Of a DNA stretch of 64,000 nt, positions 33,001 through 43,437 are shown piece by piece (positions within the stretch are counted from its first letter, which is position 1; every line of letters starts with the position of its first letter). The stretch spans positions 5,416,485 through 5,480,484 of the forward strand of contig NW_015622542.1 of the NCBI RefSeq assembly GCF_000835495.1, in the 5' to 3' direction. The position numbers and the translations under genes were made by a program. This DNA comes from Cladophialophora immunda. Its lineage: Eukaryota > Ascomycota > Eurotiomycetes > Chaetothyriales > Herpotrichiellaceae. Below the pieces are notes generated by a model. It worked only from the letters and a program-made list of their open reading frames with translations. It searched no databases and was not told the DNA's origin.

Positions 33001-34644
33001 ATGCCCTCAGGACGGACAGCAGAACCACGCCTTATCGTCATCGGATGCGGGGTGGCTGGCATTGCCCTCTCTGCGCGGCTCAGATCCCAGCTAGGATATG
33101 ATAACTTCGTTATTTACGAAAGGGAGAGGTCCATCGGTGGGACATGGTACCTCAATACATACCCTGGTGTTGGCTGTGATGTCGACTCTCACCTCTACTC
33201 CTTCTCCTTCAATTTGAACCCCGACTGGTCGAAGCGGTTCGCCGAGCAAACCGAGATCCTTCAATACCTGCAAGACACAGTTGATAAGTTTGGCATCAGG
33301 CCCCATGTGCGTCTCGGCGTGGAGGTTGTGGAGGCGGCTTGGATCGAAGAGAGGTCAGTCTGGCGCGTGGCTCTCCGCGACCTCGACGACAACCATGTCT
33401 TCCACAAAGAAGCGGAAATGCTGGTATCCTGCGTGGGCACAATATCCATACCCAAAGACTGCAACATCCCCGGTCATGAGAGGTTCAAAGGCGACATCTG
33501 GCATTCGGCTCGCTGGAATCACAATGTCTCTCTCCAGGGTAAGCGTGTCGCTGTCGTTGGCAATGGCTGCTCGGCCGCTCAACTGGTCCCGTACGTCGTC
33601 AAGGAAGCCGCGCAGGTCTATCAGTTCCAACGATCACCCCAATGGATCAACGAAAGACCTAATCGCAACTTCACCGATTTGCAGAAATGGTGCTTCCGAT
33701 ACGTGCCCCTCTGGAACCGGATCTACCGCTTCTACCTGTGGAAGAACACCGACGCCCTTCACAATCTATACCAATCCGAAACAGCCCGGTCGGTACGTAA
33801 CCGCGCGGCAGCCACCGAACAAGCCAAGGCTTACATGGTGGCGACTGCACCGAAGAAGTACCATGACCTGCTCATCCCCCAATTCCCGTTGGGGTGTAAG
33901 AGACGAATCTTCGACCCTGGCTACCTCGAGAGTCTCCACAGTCCGAACATTGAGCTGCTAGCGGAGCCGATTCTGGAAATCACCGAGACTGGTCTGCGAA
34001 CGCCCCAACAGAGCATCGACGTCGACACCATCATCCTGAGCACGGGCTTCAAAATCCAGGAATTCTTGTCTCCCATCACGGTCAAAGGCGTCGGCGGTGT
34101 CAGCCTAAACGAACACTGGAAAGACACGCGGGGCGCACAGGCATACAAGGCGACGTTCGTCACAGGCTTCCCCAACTTCGGGATCGTGTTCGGTCCCAAT
34201 GCCTTCCCTGCGCACAACTCGGTCATCTACACCAACGAGGTGCAAGTGGAGTACATCATCAAAACCATGGTGAAGCCGATCTTGCGCGGGGACTTCCAAG
34301 TCATCGACGTCAAGGAAGCCGCCGAGCACCGCGACGCCAATGTCGTCCAGGCCCGGCTGAAATCCATGGTCTGGAACGCCGGCTGCAGTAATTGGAACCT
34401 GGACGCCGCTGGACGCAATACCACCAACTACCCTGACGAGACCTGGAAGTTCTGGTATCAGCTCTACTGGCCGGTGTGGAAGGACTTTAATCTCTACGGC
34501 GGCAAAGGCACACACCCCGTGCACCCGGCATGGAAGATTGCTGCAACGTTGGCCAGTTTTGGAGTTTTTGTGCCGGTCCTGCTCAAGAGAAGTTTCCACA
34601 TCCTTGGCCCCGTGATGGACACATTGAAGCAGAAGATACTGTAA
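33001..34644 (+). CDS. Baeyer-Villiger / flavin-containing monooxygenase (BVMO-2)
   Basis: Intronless 547-aa BVMO. The ATG at 33001 (MPSGRTAEPRLIVIG) is used because the frame 5' of it starts only at a non-ATG codon. FAD motif GCGVAG is at residues 15-20. GGTWYLNTYPGVGCDV follows as in cyclohexanone and steroid monooxygenases. The BVMO fingerprint FKGDIWHSARW is near residue 162, with the NADPH motif GNGCSA near 187. A hydrophobic segment near the C-terminus (KIAATLASFGVFVPVLL) could be a membrane anchor. It differs from BVMO-1 in having no introns and a different C-terminal half, so the pair is ancient. It shares a promoter region with the transketolase. Confidence 0.9.
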   Translation: MPSGRTAEPRLIVIGCGVAGIALSARLRSQLGYDNFVIYERERSIGGTWYLNTYPGVGCDVDSHLYSFSFNLNPDWSKRFAEQTEILQYLQDTVDKFGIRPHVRLGVEVVEAAWIEERSVWRVALRDLDDNHVFHKEAEMLVSCVGTISIPKDCNIPGHERFKGDIWHSARWNHNVSLQGKRVAVVGNGCSAAQLVPYVVKEAAQVYQFQRSPQWINERPNRNFTDLQKWCFRYVPLWNRIYRFYLWKNTDALHNLYQSETARSVRNRAAATEQAKAYMVATAPKKYHDLLIPQFPLGCKRRIFDPGYLESLHSPNIELLAEPILEITETGLRTPQQSIDVDTIILSTGFKIQEFLSPITVKGVGGVSLNEHWKDTRGAQAYKATFVTGFPNFGIVFGPNAFPAHNSVIYTNEVQVEYIIKTMVKPILRGDFQVIDVKEAAEHRDANVVQARLKSMVWNAGCSNWNLDAAGRNTTNYPDETWKFWYQLYWPVWKDFNLYGGKGTHPVHPAWKIAATLASFGVFVPVLLKRSFHILGPVMDTLKQKIL

Positions 34645-35660
34645 GACGCATGGGCCTAGTGGCTCAGTGTTATCCAGCGCATAGATTCCTAGACGGATTA
34701 TTGAGATCAACTTGGGAGCTTCGAGCTGCAGACGGGTCGATGTCGCTGGCTTCACGATCCGTCCCCTCGATCATGCCATGCGCACAAATGAGTCCGCGTG
34801 CTTTCTATAGACGGCTCGCTACATAAACGCTAATGGTAAACCGTTCGAATCGGGATGCAATGCCTTGTCCTCTCTTCCTCGCTAAATCTTCCCTTTCCCG
34901 ACCTGCGGGTGCGTTGCCTCACAGGTAGCTATACCCGTTGGCGGCCACCTGTGGGCAAAGCTTTCCGTTCCGCTGTACTCAATTTTTAAGTCTCTTGATT
35001 CCTTCCGGGGTCTACGGCTATATGACGCTGTTTTTTGCCTCCAGCCTCCGGCTCTGCAAGTCGGGTGTAAACAAGCATGATCATACCCGTCTATGTCTGT
35101 GTATCCCATTCCAGCCCTTCGCCTTTCCGTTTGCTCGTCGTTCCGTGAACGGCCCGTGCTGAAACATTGGATATCCCCATATCTTCGGCCACAATGCTAC
35201 ACGGGCAGGCCTATCCAATCCTGGGAAGTCCCCTCTATGCAAAGACGGGGCTTGTCATAAATCCGTAGACTTGGAGTTGGTCATTTACGACTTTTTTCCG
35301 CCGATACCATACTATTGGTCCCTTCTCTTTATTTATTACATTTCATTCACCAGAAGATATAATAAAAGAATCTGCCATAGAGACCCAGTAAGCAGACCAG
35401 CTCATCAGCCAGTGACATAGCTAAAAGAACCATTTCGACGCAGCAAAGCTTACGGAGAGGAAAAACAGCCCGGTTAATACACCCTGTTATATTCGGAAGG
35501 AGGCAAACAGCCATTTTCCTCCCTTTAGCTGCAGTCTCTCGTTTCCTCCAGTATTTACCTAGGTTTCATAGTAACAGCTCATTTGGTCGCCTCAATTACC
35601 ACCGCTATTACCACCGCTTTGATTCCTTCAACCGTTGCCGTCGACCTCCAACCTTCAACT
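34645..35660. other. Intergenic region, promoter of polyol dehydrogenase
   Basis: About 1 kb without a gene. It holds one CGGCTATATG element at 35015-35024. The last 300 bp before the ATG are rich in T, C and CCTCC tracts, as is common just upstream of well-expressed fungal genes. Confidence 0.45.
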
Positions 35661-36782
35661 ATGTCGACGAGCTCGACTCATCTCGCCGCCCTCCTCCACG
35701 GGGCACGAGACCTGCGCTTGACGCAAGTCGCGACGCCCACTCCCCTTGCACACGAAGTCCTCATTGCTCCGCGCGCCACAGGTATTTGCGGTACGGACAT
35801 GCACTACTATTCGGCAGGGCGGAACGGCATGTTTGTCGTCACGACGCCGCTGGTGCTCGGGCACGAGGCTGCAGGGACGATTGTTGCACTCGGCAATGCC
35901 GTAGAGTCGCTGGGGCTGGGTTTGAAGGTCGGGGACCGTGTAGCGATCGAGCCGCAGCGGCCGTGCGAGCGGTGCGACGTCTGTCGCAGCGGCAAGTACA
36001 ACCTTTGTCCCCGGCTCAAGTTCAGCGGGAGCGCCAGTGCGAACCCACCAGTCCAGGGGACGCTGCAGGCAAGGTATACGCATCCGGCGTCGTGGGTGTA
36101 CTCGCTGCCCCAGGCCATGAGTTGGGAAGAGGCCGCCATGGTTGAGCCTTTGAGTGTAGCGGTTCATGCGGTCCAGAGGGCGGAAGTGAGAGGCGGCATG
36201 AGAGTGGTGGTTCTCGGGGCCGGTGCCATTGGCTTATTTTGTGCCGCGGTGGCACGGGTAAATGGAGCCAGATGGATTGGTATGGTGGACGTTGATGGCG
36301 CCAGATTGGAATTCTCCAAGCGACATGGATTCGCTGACGCCGTGTTTGAAATTCCAATCCGTGGCAATGAGGGGGAATCAAAGCCCGATATGGCCAGGAG
36401 GGTGGCTGGACAGATGCTCGAGCAGACGGGCCAGGGATGGGGGTTGGCCGACGTCGTGTTCGAGTGTACCGGCGTGGACACCTGTGTGAATATTGGCATC
36501 CATTGTGCTGCACCAGGCGGCAAGGTGGTGGTTGTGGGAATGGGACAGCCGGTTCAGAACATCAACGTCGGCGCCGCGGCGGTGAGAGAGGTCGATCTTT
36601 TGTCGCTATGGAGGTACGCGAACACATTTCGTACCGCCATTGATATGATCGCGTCCGGGCAGCTGGATGTCAAGCCCCTGATTACCCACACGTTCGACTT
36701 GGAGAAGGCCGCCGACGCCCTGCAGCTGGTCGTCGACAAGCCCAAGGATCTCATCAAGTGTATCATAACGTCGAACCATTGA
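35661..36782 (+). CDS. Zinc polyol dehydrogenase (sorbitol/xylitol/L-arabinitol dehydrogenase-like)
   Basis: Intronless 373-aa MDR enzyme. The ATG at 35661 (MSTSSTHLAALL) is preferred, as the longer frame begins with a non-ATG codon. Catalytic-zinc motifs are GICGTDMHYY and GHEAAGTIV. A structural-zinc loop (PCERCDVCRSGKYNLCP) carries the cysteines. EPLSVAVHA and the coenzyme motif GAGAIGLF follow, and the C-terminal half ends PKDLIKCIIT. These are the marks of fungal sorbitol, xylitol and L-arabinitol 4-dehydrogenases, which oxidise polyols to ketoses with NAD. Which polyol is used cannot be told. It transcribes toward ADH-2, and the two genes are convergent. Confidence 0.88.
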   Translation: MSTSSTHLAALLHGARDLRLTQVATPTPLAHEVLIAPRATGICGTDMHYYSAGRNGMFVVTTPLVLGHEAAGTIVALGNAVESLGLGLKVGDRVAIEPQRPCERCDVCRSGKYNLCPRLKFSGSASANPPVQGTLQARYTHPASWVYSLPQAMSWEEAAMVEPLSVAVHAVQRAEVRGGMRVVVLGAGAIGLFCAAVARVNGARWIGMVDVDGARLEFSKRHGFADAVFEIPIRGNEGESKPDMARRVAGQMLEQTGQGWGLADVVFECTGVDTCVNIGIHCAAPGGKVVVVGMGQPVQNINVGAAAVREVDLLSLWRYANTFRTAIDMIASGQLDVKPLITHTFDLEKAADALQLVVDKPKDLIKCIITSNH

Positions 36783-36933
36783 GTCTTCTCGTCCTCGCCC
36801 TGGGCCGCGAAAGCTCTCTCCGTATTCCGCATTAGCTCCTGCGACCGAACACATAACATCAGTGCGTTAAGGTCCGTCCCTACATCTCTCGGCCTCGTAT
36901 CCGCTTAACGCTGCTCACAATGCATGAGAATCG

Positions 36934-36996
36934 CGGCTATATGCTGGCCCGGCAAAAAGCCGCCTCGCCTTTATGAGTTTGGCCTTCGGTTATATG
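36934..36996 (+). promoter_or_regulatory. Two CGGYTATATG copies between convergent genes
   Basis: CGGCTATATG at 36934-36943 and CGGTTATATG at 36987-36996, in the 374-bp gap between the convergent ends of the polyol dehydrogenase and ADH-2. These are full matches to the shared element but not at a promoter of either annotated gene. They are therefore a counter-example, or they mark an unseen transcript. Confidence 0.35.
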
Positions 36997-37156
36997 GTTT
37001 GGGTGTGTTGCAAACCCACGCGGGATTCGGGGTCAAACTGGAGGTGTTTTCCCCCACAAGAACCTGGAATGCCTAATCAAATGGTTGTCATATTGCGTGC
37101 TAGTCGGGCTAACGGGCATCTTTATACTGAGTGATTGTCGATGACGACTGATATTT

Positions 37157-38350
37157 CTAATCTTGCTGGGGCTGGATCAATATCTTGACATGTTTTGCTT
37201 TGTTTCGGATAAGCTCCATGAACCCGCCCTCGATGGCGTTGGTTAGGGGTACGACCGAAGTAATCATCTGCTCAAATGGAATCTTCCCCGATGCCATGGC
37301 TTTGATCACCTGTTCATAGTCTTCCTTGGTGTAGCAAATACCACCCAGAAGGCGTTTCTCGAGAAAACCAATATCGTTTAGGTTCAAGGACAGCGGTTTC
37401 TCGTGGATTGCAACATTGAAAATAGTCCCTCCAGGTCGCGTAGCCGCTAGCGCCGTGTCCAAGGTCGATTGGAGGCCCGTGGCGTCGAAAGCAACATCAA
37501 CGCCGTCTTCAGAGAAGGTCCGAATGGCGTCCACCACTGGGTCTGTAGGCGCCTCGCCTGAGCTGGCCGCGATCTTTTGTAGAGGGTTGATAACCAAGTC
37601 GGCGCCGAATTTCTGTGCTTGTAGCTGTCTCGCCTCTGTAACTTCGGTCACGACTACCTTACTAGCATCCCAAACTTTGAGCAAGAGCAAAATGGCCAGG
37701 CCTATAGGACCGGCGCCGAGAATAAGAGCGGACTGGCCCTTTTGGAACCCGGATGTGCGAATGCTGTGCCAGGCTACAGCGAGAGGTTCAGTCAGGGCGC
37801 CCACTTTGAGGGACACTGAGCTTGGAAGAGGGAAGCAATTGAAGTCTTTGACCACAATCTCGGTCGAGAATCCTCCTCCCCAGGCACTGAGTCCATAGGT
37901 GGCAAAGCGCTTGCAGATATTGACCTTGCCCCTGCGACAGGATGAGCACGGCGGCTCATTGTAGGAGCGATCGTCCAAGGACGGACAGACTGCCACGTTC
38001 TGGCCGATTTCCAGATCTTTGACCGCGGATCCAACCTCGGTCACAGTGCCCGACATTTCATGGCCCATAACCACCGGCAGCTCAACGCCTGTGGCATGAT
38101 GCTTGCCACCTGGTGGCGGTGCAAAGATAGGGAGTGCCTGATATTCATGAATGTCTGAGCCGCAAATACCACAATAGGCAATCTTGAGTCGAACTTCATT
38201 GGGTCCGCAAGGCCTAGATAGTCATTAACTCGAGCCCAAGCTGAGATATCCAGGAGGAGTGTCGATTGTAACATACAAGGGAGGAATCTGATCGAGCTGG
38301 AGCTTCTCGCGGGCATGTATACGTAGCGCAGGATGCGTTTTGGTGGTCAT
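37157..38350 (-). CDS. Zinc alcohol dehydrogenase, butanediol/threonine dehydrogenase-like (ADH-2)
   Basis: Predicted 376-aa zinc MDR enzyme. Exons are 38350..38277 and 38213..37157, separated by a 63-bp intron (GTATGT...ATCTAG). Splicing gives the zinc-ligand motif CGICGSD soon after the junction. Further motifs are GHEMSGTVTEVG, a cysteine loop (CSSCRRGKVNICKR) and GAGPIGLAILLL. The start at 38350 has the context GCCACCATGA; an in-frame ATG 15 bases upstream is the alternative. It is clearly paralogous to ADH-1 (12149-13377): the intron falls at the same position and the proteins match along their whole length. It is divergent from the Zn2Cys6 gene at 38979. Confidence 0.87.
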
Positions 38351-38978
38351 GGTGGCGGTCGACATCGCTTACCTGTAGATTTTCCAAACAGGTCGCAGAA
38401 CAGTATATACTGGAACGGAAGAGTATTAACAGTGGCCATGTTAGAGGCGCGATCAAAGCCCGAGGGAAGTTGCTGTGGCCGGGATTCAAGTTCCAGACCG
38501 GCTACATGGGGACGGATGCGGCGCAGGAAGAACAACATTGAACCTTTTGAACCTCCACCAGGGAATACTTGGCACGTGTCCCCTCGCTACCTTGGTGCGT
38601 AGGTGCTTATCCCAGGGGGGCAGGTGGGAGCTACGGGGGACATGCTACCCTATGGACCCCCCAGTGGACCCCCATCATCCCCGCGGTAGACATGCTAGGC
38701 ACTGCGAACTCACAGGATGGGCGGGTGGGGGCTTAGTTGCACCCAAAGTCGAGGCTAGAGAACAACCCCAGGCGGAGGCGAGGAAAAACTCGGGCCCTCG
38801 TTCTTCCGTCCAAGTTGCAAAATCCCACTTGAGTCTACTCCTCAATTTGCCCACTCCCACTTATCACGCTCCAGACGCCGAGAAGAGAGATACCGTCGTC
38901 GTCAGCTATTCACTCCTTCGTCCTCGCCCTCTGAGCGATTGGACGGTCTCAAAGCCATTCATCGCAGTACAATTTAAG

Positions 38979-41186
38979 ATGCGCCCTGGCAGCTCAGAAC
39001 ATGCGCCCTCGAACCGGACACGTGCGGTCAAAGCATGCAAACGCTGTAACCAGAAAAGAATCAAGTGTGACGCGTTCGAATGTGGAACTCCTTGCTCCAA
39101 GTGTCGACAGAGCAACAGCGAGGAATGCGTTCTGATACAGTCCAGGCGAGGCACACATCCTCGCAAAAGGTCCAAGCCCAATCCCCCTGTACCAGAGCCC
39201 ATGGAAGCCTCTGCTGGAGTCGAAGCTGACACGAGCGCCGACGCCATCTCCACGCCCGCTGTGTCAGAAGCGACAGCACATCGGCCCCTTCGTGATCCGA
39301 CTCCTGCAAACGGATCGCCCCTCCCCCATGAAGCAACTCACAGCATCGGTGTCGGCAGTCAAGCGCCTCCCGCCGCTGCCCCAAATGGTATTCCAGTGTC
39401 GGCATCGACTACTTCCAGCACGGATCTGGCCTCTCCAGAAGGAGCATTCTCGGAGGCCAGTGCAAAGTCATATCGTGAAATTTCCTGGGCGGCCATGTTC
39501 GACCATTTCCTCGACGGGCGACGACGGGACCAGAAGGACACGATAGACAAATGCTCCATCACCTACCTAGGGGAGTCATTTCCACTGGCCATGGTGCTCG
39601 AAGAATTCAAAGAAGGAGGAAGACCGCGCCTCCATCATGCTGGTCCGCCGCTCACAGAGGATCAGGCAAGGGCTGAACCTACGAGTGAAAATCACCCTTC
39701 GCATATGCTGCCCGAGGATATCGCTTTTCTTCAAGCCAAGGATGCTTTTGTCGCCCCCTCGCAGGAAATCCTCGACGCCTTAATTGCAAATTTCCTGGAC
39801 CGAGTATGGCCTATCTATCCCGTGGTTAACCGACAAGAGTTTCTTCAGCAGTACAAAGCCAAGAAGGTTCCGTGGATTCTACTACATGCGCTTTGTTTCA
39901 TCTCGGCCACCTTTTGCCCCCTTGCCATCCTGCACCGTGCTGGATTTACTGGACGGAAGCAAGCTAGAGTCTCGTATTATCGCAAGGCCAAAGCGTTGTT
40001 TGACACCGGCTACGAATCTAACAAGATCACTATCCTACAGAGCGTTATCGTTCTGACGTGCTGGGGAGGAGGACCCAACAATTACTGGAACTTTTACAGT
40101 TGGATCTCTACCGGGGTCACGATTGCGGAAGGCCTGGGTATTCACCGATCCATCGCGGGAGCAAATATGCATCCTCACGACCGGAGTCTGCTGAAAAGGC
40201 TCTGGTGGATTCTGGTCATCCGAGATGCTTCATGTGGTACTCTCGTGGGACGCCCCTTCCGCATCAACACCAATCATTCCGACACCGAGATGCTGACGGT
40301 CGAAGACTTCGAGTATGACATTCAAAGCCCGGATTTTGTCAACCATCCTCTCCGCGACGTCTGCGGTCTCTATCAGATTCATATGTCCAAGCTATCTCTA
40401 CTCTTGAGAGAGATCATCTCGACGAGATTCGATCCGAACCGCGCCCAGGCTCGAATGGCCAACCTCCACGACACGTTACAAGAATGGCGAAACGCACTTC
40501 CTCCTAGTTTACGCTGCTCGGAGAGCGATAAGAATTCGAACCCGTTTGCTACATGCCTCGCCATACTCTATGACCACCATCTAATCTTGAGTCACTTGAG
40601 CCGGCCCTCAACCGGGGTGACTTCCACAGCTAGCGAAAGTGGATCTCTTAGAGGAAACTCAACCTCGCGCCCCATTACCGAGGTGGCCGCACAGCGCATT
40701 TCTTCTCTTGCTTGCACTTTCACACGTAAGAACGAATCTCTTGTCATGCCGCACGAAGTCTTCCAAGGCCTCTTTCTCGCACAGGCCGTCTTTTACACCC
40801 AAATGAAGAGCCCGCTACCACTAGTATCTCAGCTAGGGTTCCAGGCCCTGAATAGCTGTCAAATGGTATGGCACGACATCTATGAAGCATGGGACCCCGC
40901 GCCCTGGATCTCCAAACTATTTGACAACTTGATCGGGAACCGGAATCAAGACATGGAGTCGGACGAAGTAGATCTCCGGATTAATAATGTGTCTGCCAAC
41001 GGGGGCACTTCCGTGGGCAACGGCGTGGACCTGGACGGAATCAACGGCTACGTCAACTGGCAAAACCACCCGACTCTGGGCTTCTTCGACATGTCCCAGG
41101 GCGAGGAGACGTTTCCGTCGTCGACAGATTATGCCATGTTCCCAAACTACTTCGGGACGGCAGAGCCAATATCGTTTCTATCTTGA
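38979..41186 (+). CDS. Zn2Cys6 transcription factor, intact paralogue of 3798-6011
   Basis: Intronless 735-aa regulator. The frame stays open for 168 codons upstream, but the start MRPGSSEHAP at 38979 is chosen because the zinc cluster then falls near the N-terminus as usual (cysteines 20, 23, 30, 39, 42 and 50). After a Ser/Pro-rich linker comes the fungal-specific middle homology domain, with IANFLDRVWPIYPVVNR, SVIVLTCWGGGPNNYW and RSLLKRLWWILVIRDA. The C-terminal tail is acidic and Asn/Gly-rich, a plausible activation region. Cluster spacing and domain order equal those of the TGA-broken copy. It may be the surviving regulator of the island; its location next to ADH-2 supports this, but it is inference. 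Confidence 0.88.
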   Translation: MRPGSSEHAPSNRTRAVKACKRCNQKRIKCDAFECGTPCSKCRQSNSEECVLIQSRRGTHPRKRSKPNPPVPEPMEASAGVEADTSADAISTPAVSEATAHRPLRDPTPANGSPLPHEATHSIGVGSQAPPAAAPNGIPVSASTTSSTDLASPEGAFSEASAKSYREISWAAMFDHFLDGRRRDQKDTIDKCSITYLGESFPLAMVLEEFKEGGRPRLHHAGPPLTEDQARAEPTSENHPSHMLPEDIAFLQAKDAFVAPSQEILDALIANFLDRVWPIYPVVNRQEFLQQYKAKKVPWILLHALCFISATFCPLAILHRAGFTGRKQARVSYYRKAKALFDTGYESNKITILQSVIVLTCWGGGPNNYWNFYSWISTGVTIAEGLGIHRSIAGANMHPHDRSLLKRLWWILVIRDASCGTLVGRPFRINTNHSDTEMLTVEDFEYDIQSPDFVNHPLRDVCGLYQIHMSKLSLLLREIISTRFDPNRAQARMANLHDTLQEWRNALPPSLRCSESDKNSNPFATCLAILYDHHLILSHLSRPSTGVTSTASESGSLRGNSTSRPITEVAAQRISSLACTFTRKNESLVMPHEVFQGLFLAQAVFYTQMKSPLPLVSQLGFQALNSCQMVWHDIYEAWDPAPWISKLFDNLIGNRNQDMESDEVDLRINNVSANGGTSVGNGVDLDGINGYVNWQNHPTLGFFDMSQGEETFPSSTDYAMFPNYFGTAEPISFLS

Positions 41187-41379
41187 TAAGCCAGTGACAC
41201 ACACGAAACGTATCTTGGTAGCTTTCCGGTTTTTCGTCCATTACCCTGAACGCCCAGCGGCTCTAGGAACAAGGTCAGCCTCCAAATTTTGGAAGCCCAA
41301 CGATGGTTTCGCTCTTTATCCACTCTTTCCGTTTCCTTTGCGCCTCTTCTGAAATCTTCCGCCGTTTCCTTTCTTCGCC

Positions 41380-42876
41380 TCAGCACAGCCACTCGCCCTC
41401 TTCATCCTCCCATCCAAAATCTACTTTTGTCCACCCCAGGATTGTATCCCTCCCATCCGGCATCTTGTACTGAATTCCCGGAATTGTATCGCTTAGCCTC
41501 ATACGGCCCACCAGTTTCTCTGCGGCGTTGAGTTTCTCCATTTCTTCCTCGCTTAGCTCCACCAGCTTGATGTTGTCCTCGATACGCTTGAGCGATGACG
41601 ATTTCGGAATGACAATGATACCCCGTTGTACTGCCCAGGAAAGGGAGACAACGCCGACGGAGCAGGAATGTTTGGCCGCGATATTGGTAAAGAGCGGGTG
41701 GGTTAGAATCTGATTTCGTTCATTGGTTCGTTCGGATCCAAGGGTGCTGTGAAAAGTTTCTTGGTCAATCTTTTTCTTCTTCATCATCATTTGACGATGA
41801 GACAAGATAGCAGAAGATGGAACAAAGGTGACGGTGTATGGAATGCTTGATGTTGGCAAGTACATCCAGAGAGCCGAGAAATCGACCACCTCCGTCAGGG
41901 GGGATACCATCTCTGCTCACTGAAACCAAGAAAAAAAATGGCCGACACGCCTACAAAAGAACTCACCTCCAACTGATGACCTGAATTCCGTTCTGTTGAC
42001 ACCACGGCACAAGCTTTAGATTCGGATTCATGGCATGCAGCTCGACCTCATTGACCAGCGGTTTGAGCCTGCATCGCTCCAACAGTGGCTCGAGTAGCTT
42101 TCTGGTGAAATTGCTGACTCCCAAGCCTCTGACCTTGTCCTTCAAGCCTAGGGACTCATCCAAGACAAGATCCTCCATAACTGTCCAAGTATCGATGAAA
42201 TCAGGCTTCGCGCCCCATGGCTCCGGGACACCCTCTTTGAGCATGAGGTTAGGCCAGTGCATCATGAAGATGTCGATGTAGTCGATGTCGAGATCGGCAA
42301 GGGACTGACGCAGCGCAGCAGCCGGGTCGTGGTGCCAGTGCGACCAGAACTTGGTGATAACTATGATCGAAGATCGGGGCACCCCGGATTTGCGGATTGC
42401 GGAACCCACGACCTTTTCCACGCCATAGTATTGTGCAGTGTCTATCAGCCGGTACCCGTGGTGTAGCGCGTGTATGATGCTGTCCTCGAGTTGCTGCGCG
42501 GCCAAGGTGCCATACTGGCCTGGACCAAGGGAAATGAGCAGCCAAGTCAGACTATCGTCCGTATAGTAAAGCGGATGCCAGACGTGCTGGTCCAGGAGAT
42601 GTGTTTGACTCGCTTACCCTGCCATGTGCCCAGGCCGACCAATGGACATTCAGTTCCTGTAGCGAGGACGGCCCCCGAGGTCAGCAGATACGTTCTTGAT
42701 CATACTCAGTACCTGAAAAATGGTATGCCACAGTCGAATTGAGGATATAATGCCCTCAAGGGCGATGCAGACAGCAACGGGGAGGGCTGGGACACTATAC
42801 CATTGTTCAGCTTGACGGTCTTCTTGCAAATTGGGCGGTCGATGGAAGCAGGAGCCTCTCCGTTTTGCTGCAGCAT
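41380..42876 (-). CDS. Aldo-keto reductase
   Basis: Predicted 344-aa NADPH-dependent aldo-keto reductase with a TIM-barrel fold. Exons are 42876..42801, 42656..42618, 42519..41967 and 41746..41380. Introns of 144, 98 and 220 bp all keep phase. The rebuilt N-terminus is MLQQNGEAPASIDRP, then KLNNGTECPLVGLGTWQ. The catalytic set is visible: Asp/Tyr in LIDTAQYYG, Lys in VITKFW and His in MMHWP. GVSNF, NEVELH and IPKSSSLKRIEDN (NADPH pyrophosphate site) follow. The long third intron contains an open stretch that can be mistaken for coding. Such enzymes reduce aldoses, aldehydes or ketones. Confidence 0.85.
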
Positions 42877-43290
42877 CTTTTGGCTTCAACCTCTCTTCCT
42901 TCTATATAATCTTCTCGAATTCCCACTGCGTTTCTGCCAGATCGGACAGACCAGACAATCTTTCTTTAGGAATGGGACAATACACATCAATATCCACGGC
43001 ACGTCCTGGTCTTATGAAGCAAAACCAAAAGAAACCAGTTGCAGGATTTCTGTATCGATATTTTTCATAAATGACAACAGAGCTAGCGATCCGGAGCAGA
43101 GACTAATAAAGTTTACATACGGCACAGTATATCTGTTGTAGATACGGTCCGCCGGAATCTCAAAACCGAGACACCTATTCCACTTACAAAGCCGCGTCTT
43201 TGGTCCTTGGGTCACTTAGCCACTGGTAACCTGGGACACACGAGAGACTATGTCCTCATGATTAACATACAACATGCGATGCAGGCTAAT

Positions 43291-43299
43291 CGGCTATAG
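43291..43299 (+). promoter_or_regulatory. CGGCTATAG element upstream of aldo-keto reductase
   Basis: CGGCTATAG, about 415 bp upstream of the aldo-keto reductase ATG (42876) and just downstream of the VOC gene. It is a variant of the shared element. Confidence 0.35.
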
Positions 43300-43437
43300 C
43301 AAACGTGTTAAGTGTCCCTTCTTTGAGGAGGAACATTATGGCCAAGTACACCTTCAAATCTCAGCCAATCAATGATACTTGAAATTCCCCCCTGTCAACA
43401 TATTTTACGTCGCCGAACCATCCGGTCGGATTTCTAT

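Noticed and set aside
38475..38978. 168 open codons upstream of the Zn2Cys6 gene at 38979
   Set aside because: The extension has no family features, is compositionally odd (Gly/Pro/Arg-rich), and would push the zinc cluster almost 190 residues from the N-terminus, unlike the paralogue. It is treated as 5' leader.
41747..41966. Open stretch between the third and fourth exons of the aldo-keto reductase, first considered as a coding exon
   Set aside because: Splicing directly from 41967 to 41746 keeps phase and joins ISW to STLGSERTNE without a break, and the stretch has no similarity to aldo-keto reductases.
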